NCBI GenBank assembly: GCA_963969595.1
Contig: OZ018408.1
Location: forward strand, 15,063,823 to 15,127,822
Source of the DNA: Neckera pumila
Taxonomy: Eukaryota > Streptophyta > Bryopsida > Hypnales > Neckeraceae
Direction of reading: 5' to 3'
DNA: 64,000 nucleotides
Shown: in pieces, positions 52,431 to 63,856 of the stretch
Numbering within the stretch: the stretch's first letter is position 1
How the letters are laid out: the number at the start of each line of letters is the position of its first letter
Notes under the pieces: model-generated
Database searches by the model: none
What the model saw: the letters and a program-made list of their open reading frames with translations, nothing else
What the model was told of the DNA's origin: nothing
Translations under genes and position numbers: made by a program

Positions 52431-53199
52431 TTTGCACTATGGAGTTTTGAGCTTTATATCTTTATGGTAGAGAATTGAGTTGAGAATCTAGGAAAAAAAT
52501 TCAAAAAAACTTAATTTTTATTCTTTAATAAATTGTTAAGTAGAAGTAAATACAAGATAGAAGGAAAATTTAAATTAATAATATCTCAAAGATGGAATTG
52601 AATGCACAAATTGCAATGGTAAGATTGTTGTAGCAAGCAAACTAAACCATGTGAAATTTATTTTTTGAAAAATTGTAAAAAGTGCATTCAAAAATGAATT
52701 CTACAAGTTATTTTTTCATGAAAATGCTTTAATTGCCCAAAAAACAGGATTGTCCATAACTTTTTCATAACAAATCCAAATGGAATGAATCAAAGCTTTC
52801 CACATAGACAAAAATATAATCTATGAGAAAAAAAAAGTTTAAAATTTTGAAATTTTTGAATTTTTTTCTACCCTCTCTCCCCTATTTTGAGCTTATTTGG
52901 GTTGTACTTTTGTTCCCAAGTACCAATTGAAAAAAAAAATTATATTCTTACAAAGCTGATTAAATTTTCTATTTTAAAAAAAAATTCAAAAAAACAAAAC
53001 CAAAATTGAAATTGTAGATACCTGTCCGGAATCCCACTTGTCCCCTAAATGACAATGATCCTTTAGTAGTTAAGGATCTAATTCAAGAATCTATAAAACA
53101 TTCAAATGGATGAAAAAACAAAAAAAATTGGTGTTTTTTGGACACATTTGCGTTCAACTATTATTTGAAACTAGAATGTTTGGTCCTAAAGGGATTTAA

Positions 53200-53778
53200 T
53201 ATACAAATGTATGAGATGTCAAGGATTATTAAATTGTTGCATGTATAGAATTCTTCTTTGACTTTTTAAATTTGACAAGTTTGCAACTGATATGACATAT
53301 AGTATAATGCAATTGTCAAAGAAAATAATCAACCTAAAAATCCCACCCTTAACAAACTAATGTCTGCTTATCTTATAAGACAAGGGTGGAAAAAATTATT
53401 CCTTTTAACTTTAGACATTGTAATCTTTCAAAACTCATTTCTAAACCAATTAAAGTTTACATATTTTGCTAGACAAGGGCAAAAGAAACTCATCCCTCTA
53501 ATTTCAAGCATTGTAATCTCTTAAAAATCTCACTCTTAAGAATTAGAGTTTATTTATCTTGCTAAGCAACAGTGAAAAACTCTTCTAACTTTCTAACTTC
53601 AGACATTGTGTAATCATTCAATTTGTAGGGTCAAATTTCTATAATTTATTCCACATTTCCATAGTTGTTTACTACAAATTTGTGCAATTGAATTCTGAAA
53701 AAAAAACTTTTATTTTCCTTTTTTTTCACTGACCTAGGTGGCAATTTAGCCAAATTATGCCAAAAATGTACTCATCCT
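53200..53778. other. AT-rich spacer, nothing assigned
   Basis: A motif TTCAGACATTGTAATC or similar recurs three times at 53410-53615, probably a decayed short tandem array. No gene. Confidence 0.35.
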
Positions 53779-54179
53779 CTAACCCTTTAAGGACCGTGGT
53801 TGATTTTGGAGGTGGACAATGCATTTTGTGGTTGAAGCAAAATGATGCCTATCAAAGATCCAATTGTACCTATGGGTGTAGGATGAATGGTTTACTATGT
53901 GACAGTGAATTTTGTGGCAAACTACGGCACAAATCCAATTTATTATGATGCATCTCTATTTTCAAATGTTGTATTTCAGCCAAAAAACCGTCACTAATTT
54001 CAATCTTGAGCCCACATGGAGGCTCAGATTGGCCCGATTTTTGTTCCTATGGGTGGAGTTGGAAATTCCCCACATCCATCCCCTTGGGCCCATCCCCCAA
54101 TTCACAACTAATCTGACCTTACAAATGTAAATGAGGCAATTTCGACCCAAATCTAGACAACCGGTCCTTAAAGGGTTAA
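53779..54179. mobile_element. Short TTAA element (401 bp), distinct subfamily E
   Basis: Left end CTAACCCTTTAAGGACCG, right end CCGGTCCTTAAAGGGTTAA, an almost perfect 17-bp inverted pair. The interior is less AT-rich than alpha or beta and unrelated to them. Confidence 0.8.
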
Positions 54180-55162
54180 GGGTAAAAGTTTCTTGTGATA
54201 GCATTCACATGAAGTGAATTTTGAAAGTCTTCTTCATTATCATTCTGTAGTTCAAAAACTGAATTCTCAAATCAACGGCAAGATCTGCTTTCTCGAACAC
54301 GGTGTTCCTGAAATGATCTGATTTTTGGAAATATTCACACCATGAAAGACCGGGTGAAGTAGAAATTGCTGCGAAAGATCTATCTAGTGTTCCTGAAAAC
54401 GTGGTCCAGTTTGGAATCTGCTAGCCCCCCCTCCACTAGTTCCTTTCATTAGCGTGGAGCTATGGACGAAGTCCTAATTCCGATACTAAATAAAATTAGA
54501 CGTGAGGTCCAAGTGCTTCAAAAATAGTAACCATCGAGAAGGCGACACTTAAGTGCTTTCTCTAAAAAAACGAATCACCTGTTTTCACAGTTTCACACTA
54601 GTGAAAGAAATGAGTACCAAATTGCAATAATGTGAAGAATAGCCTGCTTGATAATCCAGGAATATAGAGCGCCTTGACGGCCTTGTTCCAATTGGACACC
54701 AAGCTATGAGAAATCGCCTACTGCGGTCCATGAATTCTGGACTGAAATTTCTCGACTTCGAGATTCGACAGATCCGGGACTAGACCCTATCACCACCGAT
54801 ACAGCATGCGCTGATTGCTGTCCATTAAACAACTATGATACACTGGAGGAGGAACCATAGCAAGAACACTCGTCCAAAGTTAGTGATTATATTTCAAGTA
54901 CGGAAATCAGGATATAGACTGAACTACAGTACTACCAAGGTTAGTAATTTACCAAAACCACCCACCATTCTTCACTTCTTGTTTCCGCCATTAGAAAGGG
55001 AGTTCGCCCGAAAGCTATCTCCATCTAAAGCTAACTTATAGCTCGATGGTCAGCAAACAACTTCGCACTTCTGAAAGGTCATGTGAATCACAGAATCCTG
55101 GTTAATCCCACAAATTCACTGACACAACAACACAGTCGATGATGTTTCTCCCAGTACCTTGC
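54180..55162. other. Region downstream of the membrane-protein gene
   Basis: GC-richer, without its own supported gene. The part next to 55163 probably contains the 3' untranslated region of the minus-strand gene. Confidence 0.35.
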
Positions 55163-57102
55163 TCAATCGATGTGTGCGTCACTATGGCCGATGTCAGCAT
55201 CAGTCAAATTAAGTTCTGCCATCTGCTGTTCTACGGGAACTATTCCAGTTTCCGATATGTACCTGTACATTCGAAGTCTTAGTTACGGCACAAACCTCAC
55301 AATTCCAGGTGAAGGTCCTTTGAATAAATTTCAAATCTAGACAATTCAATCTGGTAAATGTGAACCAAGAATAACAAATGAACACTAGATACTCGGTTGG
55401 GAGTGAACCCTGGACGTTACCTAGGACGTTACCTTCACATGCAACTCTCTAATTTGAATCTTATAATCATTTGACTTGCATTGTCTGGAACATATTATAC
55501 GCCAGCTTCATTTGCCCGTAGGGGCTAAATTCTCTGCTAAACCACTTCTGAAGGCAAATACCACTTGCTGATATAATCGATGGCATAATAGATGAACTCA
55601 CTTACCAATTAAGGAGAATGAAGAGAGTGATCGCCACCAGGATGAGAACGAGCACATGCAACAGCGGGCCAAAACCTTGAATGTTGATTGCTACTGCGAG
55701 CATGAATAAGAGGGATACAGCCAGGGCAAGTAATACCATTCGCAGAAAAGTCCACGTCGGTGCCTACATGAAAACCACCACAAAACGACCAAGATGAATA
55801 ACAGCCGATTGTGAACTCTGCAAATAGCGCCTGTATCAAATTTCTAGGGTGAGGTGGCCTAAAATATATCTGGTAATGTCCCATCAGCTCATCCTCATTT
55901 CTCTGCCTGCAAGTTTCATAGATTCTTTCATCGACACTCATCACAAAAGATCCCTCTTTAGATTGACAAAGTTCTTATGTACAGTAGTTCATAATGCAGT
56001 CCTCATGTTAAGTTCATGTTAAGATCATGTTAGTATGATGTTACTGTAATGTAAATGGCGTTAACTCGCCTAAGAGCTTGGAAGTCATATTCTGGATGGA
56101 CAATGGAGAGAGCCCTTTAGGACGATGTTTTGTCCAAATAATTCCTCATTCATCCAAAGTTATGCTTAAATCTTAAAAGATAACCTTCTTTGAGACCAAT
56201 TTGATGAAATCAAGATAATTATTATATATTTACAGAAATATAAGGAAAAAAATGCAAAATCTTGAAAAAGGATTCAAACGTTAAAGGGTTAATGTTAGTG
56301 AGATGTTAGTCTCATTGACATTAACTTGAAATTTACATCAGTAACATTTAAGTTACTATTAAGTCATCATGAGCCTAATATTAATTTAACGAGTTCTATT
56401 AGATTAACATGAGCTTACTATACAAATTTGTGTATCTAGTAGGGGGATCTCTTGAGATGCATCACAGAATGCATAAGGGTATTCTTTGAAGGAGGAAGGC
56501 TCCATTATATACAATATCAGAGTATCACTAGCATGCAACCACTTACGTCTTCTGATTGCTCACAAGATCCACCCTAGATACTTAACCCCAAAACCCTAAA
56601 CCTATGCGATTGAACCAGTCAAGAACCAGTTTCTTCTAATTACGCACACGATCCATTGTACATCTCAAGACATAATATAGAATGGGAAAAAAAATCTTAC
56701 ATTAACGCCTTGTGCCAAAGCTCCCAGCAGCACAGCTTCACCAGCACTTGCCTTCGTCGGAGGCTCCTTCTCAAACCCCCTCTCTACCAAACTATCTCTC
56801 CCCCCTGAAGTTCTCTTCAAGTCGTCCAACTCCATACCTAATTCGATTTCACCGATGATATTGCCGCAAAATAGGTGCTCAAGTTCTCGATAATACGCAA
56901 AATCTGCAAAACTATCAAATAGGGGTCACCTGCTGTCAGCCTTCGAAACGTGATTCAAGCACATTTGGATTTGGACAAAAGCAGCACACGCGAAGCAATT
57001 TATGCAAACAGGAAGTGGTTAGGGAAATGATAAATGACGTAGGAAACAAAGTGGAATTAGTGAGAGCGGTAATAAGAAAGCACCTGCGACGGTTCCAACC
57101 AT
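55163..57102 (-). CDS. Small two-transmembrane protein, probable Pkr1-type ER V-ATPase assembly factor
   Basis: Four minus-strand exons: 57102-57084, 56903-56701, 55763-55606 and 55262-55163. All three introns are GT-AG (180, 937 and 343 bp) and every junction is phase-consistent, giving 159 aa ending in TGA. Residues 7-74 are a soluble N-terminal part (FAYYRELEHLFCGNIIG, then charged sequence). Two strong membrane segments follow at about 82-100 and 108-127, joined by the short NIQGFGP turn. The tail NWYISETGIVPVEQQ is acidic towards the end. Length, two close helices and the NW-aromatic-I end resemble the fungal Pkr1 family and its plant relatives, which help assemble the V-ATPase membrane sector in the ER. 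That assignment is from memory of the family pattern, not a search. The start is uncertain: ATG at 57102 sits in CCATGG, but the frame is open upstream to at least 57240 with another in-frame ATG. It has no operon-like neighbours. The second intron carries repeat sequence. Confidence 0.65.
55975..56430. repeat. Possible nested MITE in intron 2 of the membrane-protein gene
   Basis: CATGTTAAG motifs repeat at 56000-56030 and are mirrored loosely by CATGAGCTTA near 56410. In between, TTAACTCGCCTAAG at about 56060 and AAGGGTTAA ending about 56291 may be the ends of a 230-bp TTAA element. Boundaries are not secure. Confidence 0.3.
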
Positions 57103-58476
57103 GGAAGCTGAGGGTATCAGTCTAGTTTGATCCCAGCTTGTGCAATTCTGCATCTCGAGAGGCGGTGTAGACCATTTGAAACGTAATGACCCATTGCAAA
57201 CTATACCAGACGACTTAGGTTTTGCACCCAAGGCTCTCACAAAATGACCTAATTTGAGACAAATTCAGATGGAGGTTTCAGGGCAGAAGTCATCGGGACG
57301 AACTAGAGAGCTGCACACCAAATCTGTCTGAGCAAGCAATTCACGAAGGTAGCGATCGAACTCCGGAACCACAGATATTGCACAGCATCTTCGTTTGCAA
57401 AAGTGATGAAAAAAATTTAGGGCTGCGCTCCAGCAATTCTGAATTTGGGTTCCTGGCTTCTGGTAGAGAAGCTGGGAAGCACCCCAAACCGCTACTTTTT
57501 CTGTCCCTACTACTGTAGATGGGTCCAAAATATTGATTTCTGTGGGTAAGGGAAGAGAGTAAGTTCTTTGAGAGAAAACCTATGCAGTTTCATAATTTTC
57601 TGATACTCACATAATATTCTGTGAATATCCAAAGTTGAAAGCATAGGATACTAATTTATACTTCTAGACTCATGTTAAGTAGTTCTAAACTCTAAATCCT
57701 AACACCCTAAATCCTTAAAAGCAAGAGATGTGCGTTTCAACTTCAATTGGTTGCCTCAAAAAACTGCCTCAAGAACGTTTCACCTCCCACTAGTTGCTTT
57801 TGAGAGCTTGTGGTGGCTTTGGATGAATGACAATGGTCATTCAACGCCCAAATATAGGTGCCATTTTGGAGTTGGGCATTTTTAATTGGATCTTTAAGCT
57901 AATTGGTTGTTCTTAACATCTAGATCAATGTTTTCTTTTGGACAAGTGTTGCCAGAAGCCTCCAAACTATTGGAGCAAATATGGAAGGAGGGCGTCTGAC
58001 AAGCTGAAACAGTCTAACAAGTGCAAAATTTCGCCCAAAAAAAACCCGTTGATCTAGATCATTTTTTTAAATGACATATTTTTGCTTATTGATATCTTTA
58101 TATACATTTATTAGTTATTCAATTTCATCCAATTGGTCATAATTGACAATCTCCTTTTCAAGATTCTGGCGTTACATTATATGAATGAGAAGTTATGGAC
58201 AAAGCATTGTCTTGAAGCACTGTATTCATCTACAATCATCACTTCAAAAAATTTCATAATTTATTCATACATTGTCTAAGAAATATATAGTAGGAAAATT
58301 TCAAATTTCTTTCAATTGCCAACAATATCCAATCAAAAACTAAAACAATTTTAATGACATGGACCATTTTCAAGTGCTTATTTGGTCACCTTCTAGATGT
58401 AATAAGTACCTTATATCAAAACCAACACTAAAAGATCAAATTTATCAGTTACATATACAAATTCATTGGCATTTTG
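57103..58476. other. Upstream region of the membrane-protein gene
   Basis: The first 450 bp are GC-richer and hold an 87-codon minus-strand frame (57528-57265) that ends with a stop just before the first exon; I see no domain in it. Beyond 57600 the sequence returns to AT-rich repeat-like DNA. Confidence 0.35.
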
Positions 58477-58857
58477 GGGTGTTGTAAGAAATGCTATGTT
58501 GTTTTTGTAGCGTTTTGCAAAGTTGTTGCTCCTCCGCTATAACTTTTGAATTATGAATTCGGTGCCAAAAATAACAATCGAATTCTAGATGTCTTAATTG
58601 CAATCATATTCCTTATTTTTTCAAAAATCCTTTTATATTTAAAAGTCAATTTTGTGAATTTGTCACACTTTTGGATTAGGATTTTTGAGTAATATTGAGC
58701 AATTTAAATTAACGATTTTTAGCTGAAATTTTTGTGGTATATTTGGGTCCAAATGAGGTACTAGGAGCCAACTTTGACGTAACCATTGCTTTTTTGAAAC
58801 TATTATTGATTGTGTAGTTCAATTTTTTTTGAATTTGCCAAAAAGACACGTACTTCA
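58477..58857 (+). mobile_element. Family C element, left part
   Basis: Begins GGGTGTTGTAAGAAATGC and continues through C blocks (GGATTTTTGAGTAATATTG, TTTAGCTGAAATTTTTG). It contains the undisturbed TTAA (58704-58707) that serves as the empty site for the insertion at 60684-61518. It is cut by the next TTAA-alpha element. Confidence 0.65.
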
Positions 58858-59789
58858 TTAACCCCTAAAGGACCAAGGCCTTTTTTCTGCCAAAAAACTC
58901 TCAAAACTGCCATTTCTAGAGCAAAGAGTAAAATAATTTCAAAAATGTTTTTTTTGCACATCTAACCATATGACCTTATACCTAACTAGTATGAGAATGT
59001 GTGGGAAAAATTTCAGAATTTTTGACCGCACACATTGCAAGATATCTGTGTTTGAAGTGAAAAAATCAAATTTTTCAGCACATTGCGGGACTAGATTTTT
59101 TGACTTTGAACATTTTTAACTTAAATATTTTACACTACAAAGTTTTGAGCTTTAAATATTTCTAATGGAGAATTGAGTTGAGAGTCTAGGGAAAAAAAGA
59201 AATTCAAAAAAACTTAATTTTCATTCTTAAAAGAATTGTTAAGTAGAAGTAGGTACAAGATAGAAGGAAAATCTAAAATCTAAATATCTTTTAGATGGAA
59301 ATAAAATGCACTAATCCCAATGGTGAGATTGTTCTAGCACAAAAACTAAACCATCTAAAACTTTTTTATTTGAAAAATTGCAAAAATTGCATTCCAAAAT
59401 GAATCCTACAAGTTATTTTTTTCAAGAAGATGCTCTAATTGCCCAAAAATCAAGATTGTCCATAACTTTCTCATAAAAAATCCAAATGAAATGAACCAAA
59501 GCTACCCAAATAGACAAAAACATAATCTATAAGGAAACAAATTTAAGAAAAAAAATTGATTTTTTTGCCAAATGTTTTTGCTGCCCCCTCTCCCCTGTTT
59601 TGAGCTTATTTGGGCATAACTTTTGTTCCCGGGCACCAATTGAAAAAAAAAATTATATTCCCACAAAGCTTATCAGTTTTTCTATCTCCAAAAAAAATTT
59701 CAGAACATCACAACAAAAATTCAGCCCGTAGGTACCTGCCCAAAACCCCACTTGTCCGTTGAAAGGACACTTGGTCCTTTAGGGATTAA
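58858..59789 (-). mobile_element. TTAA-alpha element, full length
   Basis: Left end TTAACCCCTAAAGGACCAAG, right end TTGGTCCTTTAGGGATTAA; 932 bp. Palindrome TGTCCGTTGAAAGGACA inside the right end at about 59754. Well preserved and useful as a reference for the alpha subfamily. Confidence 0.9.
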
Positions 59790-60099
59790 TCATAAATGTT
59801 ATAGTGTCACATTTGAATCATATATAGTCTATGATATCTTTATTTCATCTAAATTAAGTACCAAAACCTCCAAATTAAGCATGTATCCAATGCTTAATGA
59901 AATATAGAAAGGATGAAAATCATGCTCAATTGAATGTAAAATAGCCACTTTAATGATGTTTATGGACAAATAGATAAATGAAGCCATACATGAATATATA
60001 GGCATTTCAGGAGCTAAATGGACAAATAAAAAAAATTCATATTCTAACCAAAGCAGTCCAATAAGCACTACAAAGCTTGTTGCAAGTGGCTCCTAATAC

Positions 60100-61745
60100 C
60101 TCACTTAGACCCATTTCTAAAATGAGTGGACATGTTTCTACCAAAGGAAAATACATTAAAAAAACATTAATTTATGTCCTCTACATTCAAGCAAATAGAC
60201 CTACCTTGCGCGCTTACTTCTAAACATTGGAAATGGTTTTGATCTCATTTTTTTAATCAAATCTTATCAACTTGAAGTCTTCCTAAATGGACAAAAATAA
60301 CTATTTCTTTGAAAATTATTTTTTCTATTTTTTACATATTAAAACGTCAAAGTATATATTCTCTAGGACATATTCACAGACATAGAATTGTGGGTAGAAA
60401 AATGAATATGTTGAGATTTTAATTTATAATAAATCAACTACAATAAAACAAATAAAAAACTAAAACATTTCCACTTGTCTTTGGCTCAAAACCATGGTGA
60501 TGAGATTTTACCAAAAAAATGAGCTCAAAACCATTTCTAATGTTTAGAAGTGAGCACGCAAGGGAAACCTATTTGTACAACTGTAGAAAATATAAAATAA
60601 TATATTTTTAGATTTCCTTTGGAAGAAACATGTCCACCTACTTTAGAAATATACCACAAAAATTTTAGCTAAAAATCATTAATTTAACCCCTAAAGGACC
60701 ACGAAACCCACTTTGGGCTTTTTGAGAACTTGGGCAAGCTCTATTGACTTCATAATTTGATTTTTTTGTATGAATTTTTTATGATGCATGCTACTTGTCA
60801 TAATCTACGTATGAAACTTTGTTTTATGTCATTTCAATAAATAGTGCAAAAGTTAGAAGGTTTTTCAATTTCAATGTCAAAGCAGGCAATAGAAAATATA
60901 TTCTTAAAAAATAAAAATTATTTTTTTGGAATTTTATAGATTGATACCTATTCAAAAAAATTTAATCATTCAATTCTGAATAATGAAGTAAAACTTACGA
61001 GGAGTTTTATTTTGCAGACAATGAATGTAGAAAAATATATGAAGTTGTTTTTTGCTCTCAATTTTGAAAATTTTCAAACAAAAATGATAATAAATGATAC
61101 TAATTGTTTATTAGAACAATCTCACCATTGAAATTAACACTTCTCAAATTCTTCCAAAAGTTATTAGCATATTAATTTTATCTTTCATTTAGTAACACCT
61201 TCCACTTTATAATTTTTTTCTAAATGAATATAAACTTTTTTTGGTTAAATTTTTTTTCATATGTTTTCAACCCATTTTATAATTTACTGGCTAAAATGCA
61301 TAAGTTATAGGATGTAATTGTTTTTTCTTAAAAATGTTGAAAGATCGGTGTGGATATTCATTCTAAAAATTTGGACAATGAACTTGAACAAGTTAATTAA
61401 AGGATCCTTTGGTTGAATTTGCTAAAAACAAATATTGATGAAGATTTTGACCTTACTTTGGAGACAAGACTTTGAAGCAATTTTGGGCCTCTAAACATGT
61501 TGGTCCTTTAGGGGTTAAACTGCTCAATAGTACTCAAAAATCCTAAACCCAAAAGTGTGACAAATTAAAAAAATTGACTTCTAAATATAAAATATATTTT
61601 TCATTTAAGAAAAAAAATATACAATTACAATCAAGACATCTAAAAAAAATAAATTTTTTTTGGCATTGGATTCAATATTCAAAAGTTTTAGCAGAAGACA
61701 ACCATAGGTTTGCAAAACATTTCCCAAAATGGTCAGTGTTTCTTC
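60100..61745. repeat. Two inverted family-C copies forming a large foldback
   Basis: The arm at about 60110-60290 (GGACATGTTTCTACCAAAGG, TTGCGCGCTTACTTC) is mirrored at about 60500-60655 (GAAGTGAGCACGCAAGG, GAAACATGTCC). The right-hand C copy continues on the minus strand to about 61745, split by the TTAA element at 60684-61518. Confidence 0.6.
60684..61518. mobile_element. TTAA element, subfamily D, with a resolved target site
   Basis: Left end TTAACCCCTAAAGGACCACG, right end TTGGTCCTTTAGGGGTTAA; 835 bp. It sits in a minus-strand family-C copy. The same C sequence uninterrupted at 58704-58707 has one TTAA, whereas here one stands on each side. The interior shares AACAATCTCACCATT and flanking blocks with alpha elements but is otherwise distinct. 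No long frame. Confidence 0.9.
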
Positions 61746-62112
61746 TTTATAGAAAATTTCAGCCCTCCAGAGGGCTACTCCAGAGTGTCAAACCAAGCTA
61801 TTTCAAAGCTTGGTCTGTCACTCTGGAAAAGTGCCGCAGTGAGCAATCGGAGTGTATAATTGCTCGCCAAAATAGTCAGATTTTGCGATTTTTTTTCTTT
61901 TTTTTAATAGTTTCTTTAAGATTAAATTTATTAATTTATTTTTGTTAATAAATTTTAAACTCTTAAAACTCAATTCCTACGCCACTGCCACCGCAATTTC
62001 AAGTGGGTGGGAATAGGAGGAAAATGATTTTTTCAGCCCCAAAAAACCAAATTTTAGAATACCTTGAAGGATTGTGGAGTAGCCTTCTGGAGGCCTGAAA
62101 TTTTCTCTAATG
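61746..62112. mobile_element. Family F2 MITE, copy c
   Basis: The left end TATAGAAAATTTCAGCCCTC is slightly changed, the right end is GGCCTGAAATTTTCTCTAATG. The hairpin GAGTGTCAAACCAAGCT...AGCTTGGTCTGTCACTC lies next to the left end, followed by GTGAGCAATCGGAGTG. It is 367 bp, the compact F2 form. Confidence 0.75.
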
Positions 62113-62625
62113 AGTGCAACAACTCTCTCTTTCATTTGTTAATAAGGATATATAAAGTCGACCATTCTAATCATTTAATAAAAAATATGCTCAATATTTA
62201 ATGTACATTGTAGAATTAAATACCTTAGCATAGTCATTCCCATTGTAAAAAATCCATGTTTTAGGTGACAAGCCTTGATTTTTCTTGACGGATTTTAGCG
62301 GACGTTCAATGCAACAACTTCATGTTTTTATGTTAACATTCATGTACATGGACATTTTTGTTGACAAAAAACATGGGTTTCTTGCATTAGACATCCATTA
62401 AAATCCGTCAAGAAAATTCAGGGCTTGTCAATTAAAACATGGGTTTCTTATAGTGCCCTTTGCATTAATTTGCTACTATATTAGATGGGAAAGTTTGATT
62501 GATTGAATAAAAAAATATTTTTTTTTCCAAATATCTTTCTCCTTGCCTCATTTTTTCCATGTCAAATTGTTTTTTTTTTCAATTATGGAAACAATTTGTT
62601 TGTAGTTTTTAGTAGTCTTTAACCC

Positions 62626-63856
62626 TTAACCCCTCATCGCCTAAGCATTAGAGAAAAATTGAATCCTCTAGAGGGCTGCTAGAATGTGACAAACCAAGCT
62701 ATTAAAAGCCTGGTCTGTCACACCAAGCTGACTGCTGCGGTGAGCAGTCAACTTAGCTGACTACTCCCCGCAGCAGTCAGCTTTCGCGATTGTTTTTTTT
62801 GTTTTTTTTAAAATAATTTTCTTAAGATTAAAAAAATAAAAATAAAAATGATTTTTTTTTTAATAATTGTTTATTTGGAATTTTTGGTTCCTGAGCCACT
62901 GCTGCTGTAGTTTCAACAAGGCAGAAACAGAGGATAAACAAGTTTTTCAGCAAAAAAAAATCAAATTTCAAGGTACCTTGGAGGGTCGTAGAGCAGCCCT
63001 TCGGAGGCCTGAAATTTCCTCTAATGGGCCCATTTGAGTTTCAAAACATCATTGCCTTTGAAGTCTTATAAATCACTAAGTTATAGAGATCTTAACCATA
63101 CAATCTTGTAGTGTATGTGTTGTAGGTGGTGTGTATCAAATTTGGAGTCATTTGACCGCATAGATTGCAAGATTATAATGTTTTATTGTAGAAAAGGGAT
63201 GTTGAAATTTTCCTAAAAATAAATTTGGAGATGAAATTTGATTTCTAAACCTACTCAAATGAAAAAACTTGAAACTATAAAGTGATTAAAAACTAGCATA
63301 CAAACACATTGGTGAAAGAAACTACCATTAAATTAACTCTTTGTGTTTGCAAAATGGCTTGCAAATGTCAAAAAAATAGCAAGAAAAGTTGCAAAAAACA
63401 CATCTAAGCCTAAACCTCCTTCTACTAAAATGCTTCTCAGTCACTCATTACTTCTTGTATTGATATGAAATTTTTAATACAAGAACTAGACTTGTATGTG
63501 CAATTTTTCAAAAAAAACTATTGAAAATGAACACTATATGAAGAAGATTCAAGCTGCCGAAGTTCATTGTAATCCAAAAAATTTGAGATTTTGAACTTCG
63601 AACTGCTCCCATTTATTCAAAACAACTTGGATTGACATGAAAATTTGCTGAACTCAAATTGAATCTGTGAACTTCGATTGGCTTTCAAGAAATCAATACA
63701 TCTTGGATTGATCTGAAAATTTTACCACATAAACTAGATGAAAGAGCGCAACTTTCCCAACAAGTTTTATTGAGTTTGGACATTGGATGCAAAAGTTACA
63801 GCACTTTGAATTAGAGGTTAGGACACTTTTGGTCCCCTCCGGCAATGAGGGGTTAA
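62626..63856. mobile_element. TTAA element, subfamily F, carrying an F2 MITE
   Basis: Left end TTAACCCCTCATCGCC, right end GGCAATGAGGGGTTAA. The termini share the TTAACCCCT start with the other subfamilies but diverge directly after it. Without the nested F2 copy it is about 850 bp. The interior has no recognisable coding frame. Confidence 0.75.
62646..63026. mobile_element. Family F2 MITE, copy d
   Basis: Left CATTAGAGAAAAATTGAATC, right GGCCTGAAATTTCCTCTAATG. The hairpin TGTGACAAACCAAGCT...AGCCTGGTCTGTCACA is followed by GCTGACTGCTGCGGTGAGCAG and its partial mirror. At 381 bp it has the same arrangement as copy c. Confidence 0.8.

Larger units (their letters stand above)
51203..53073 (-). 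mobile_element. TTAA-alpha element carrying B and C fragments
   Basis: Left end TTAACCCCTAAAGGATTGAG, right end TGATCCTTTAGTAGTTAA. Alpha sequence is interrupted at 51395 and resumes near 52430 with the expected GGAGTTTTGAGCTTTA block. Subtracting the insert leaves about 835 bp. The palindrome near 53040 is partly decayed (TGTCCCCTAAATGACA). Confidence 0.75.
50295..53199 (+). mobile_element. Family-B TTAA element, outermost layer of a nest
   Basis: Left end TTAACCCTTTAAGGTTCGG, right end TTTGGTCCTAAAGGGATTTAA. The B sequence is broken by an F3 MITE (50864-51177) and by a TTAA-alpha element (51203-53073). B blocks resume at 53074 with GGATCTAATTCAAGAATC and AAATGGATGAAAAAACA, which match the B ends at 33.2 and 34.2 kb. 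Without insertions it is about 720 bp. Confidence 0.7.

Noticed and set aside
55609..55944. 111-codon minus-strand frame overlapping the membrane-protein exon
   Set aside because: It is out of frame with the splice-consistent exon; the alternative frame gives two membrane helices and joins three other exons in phase.
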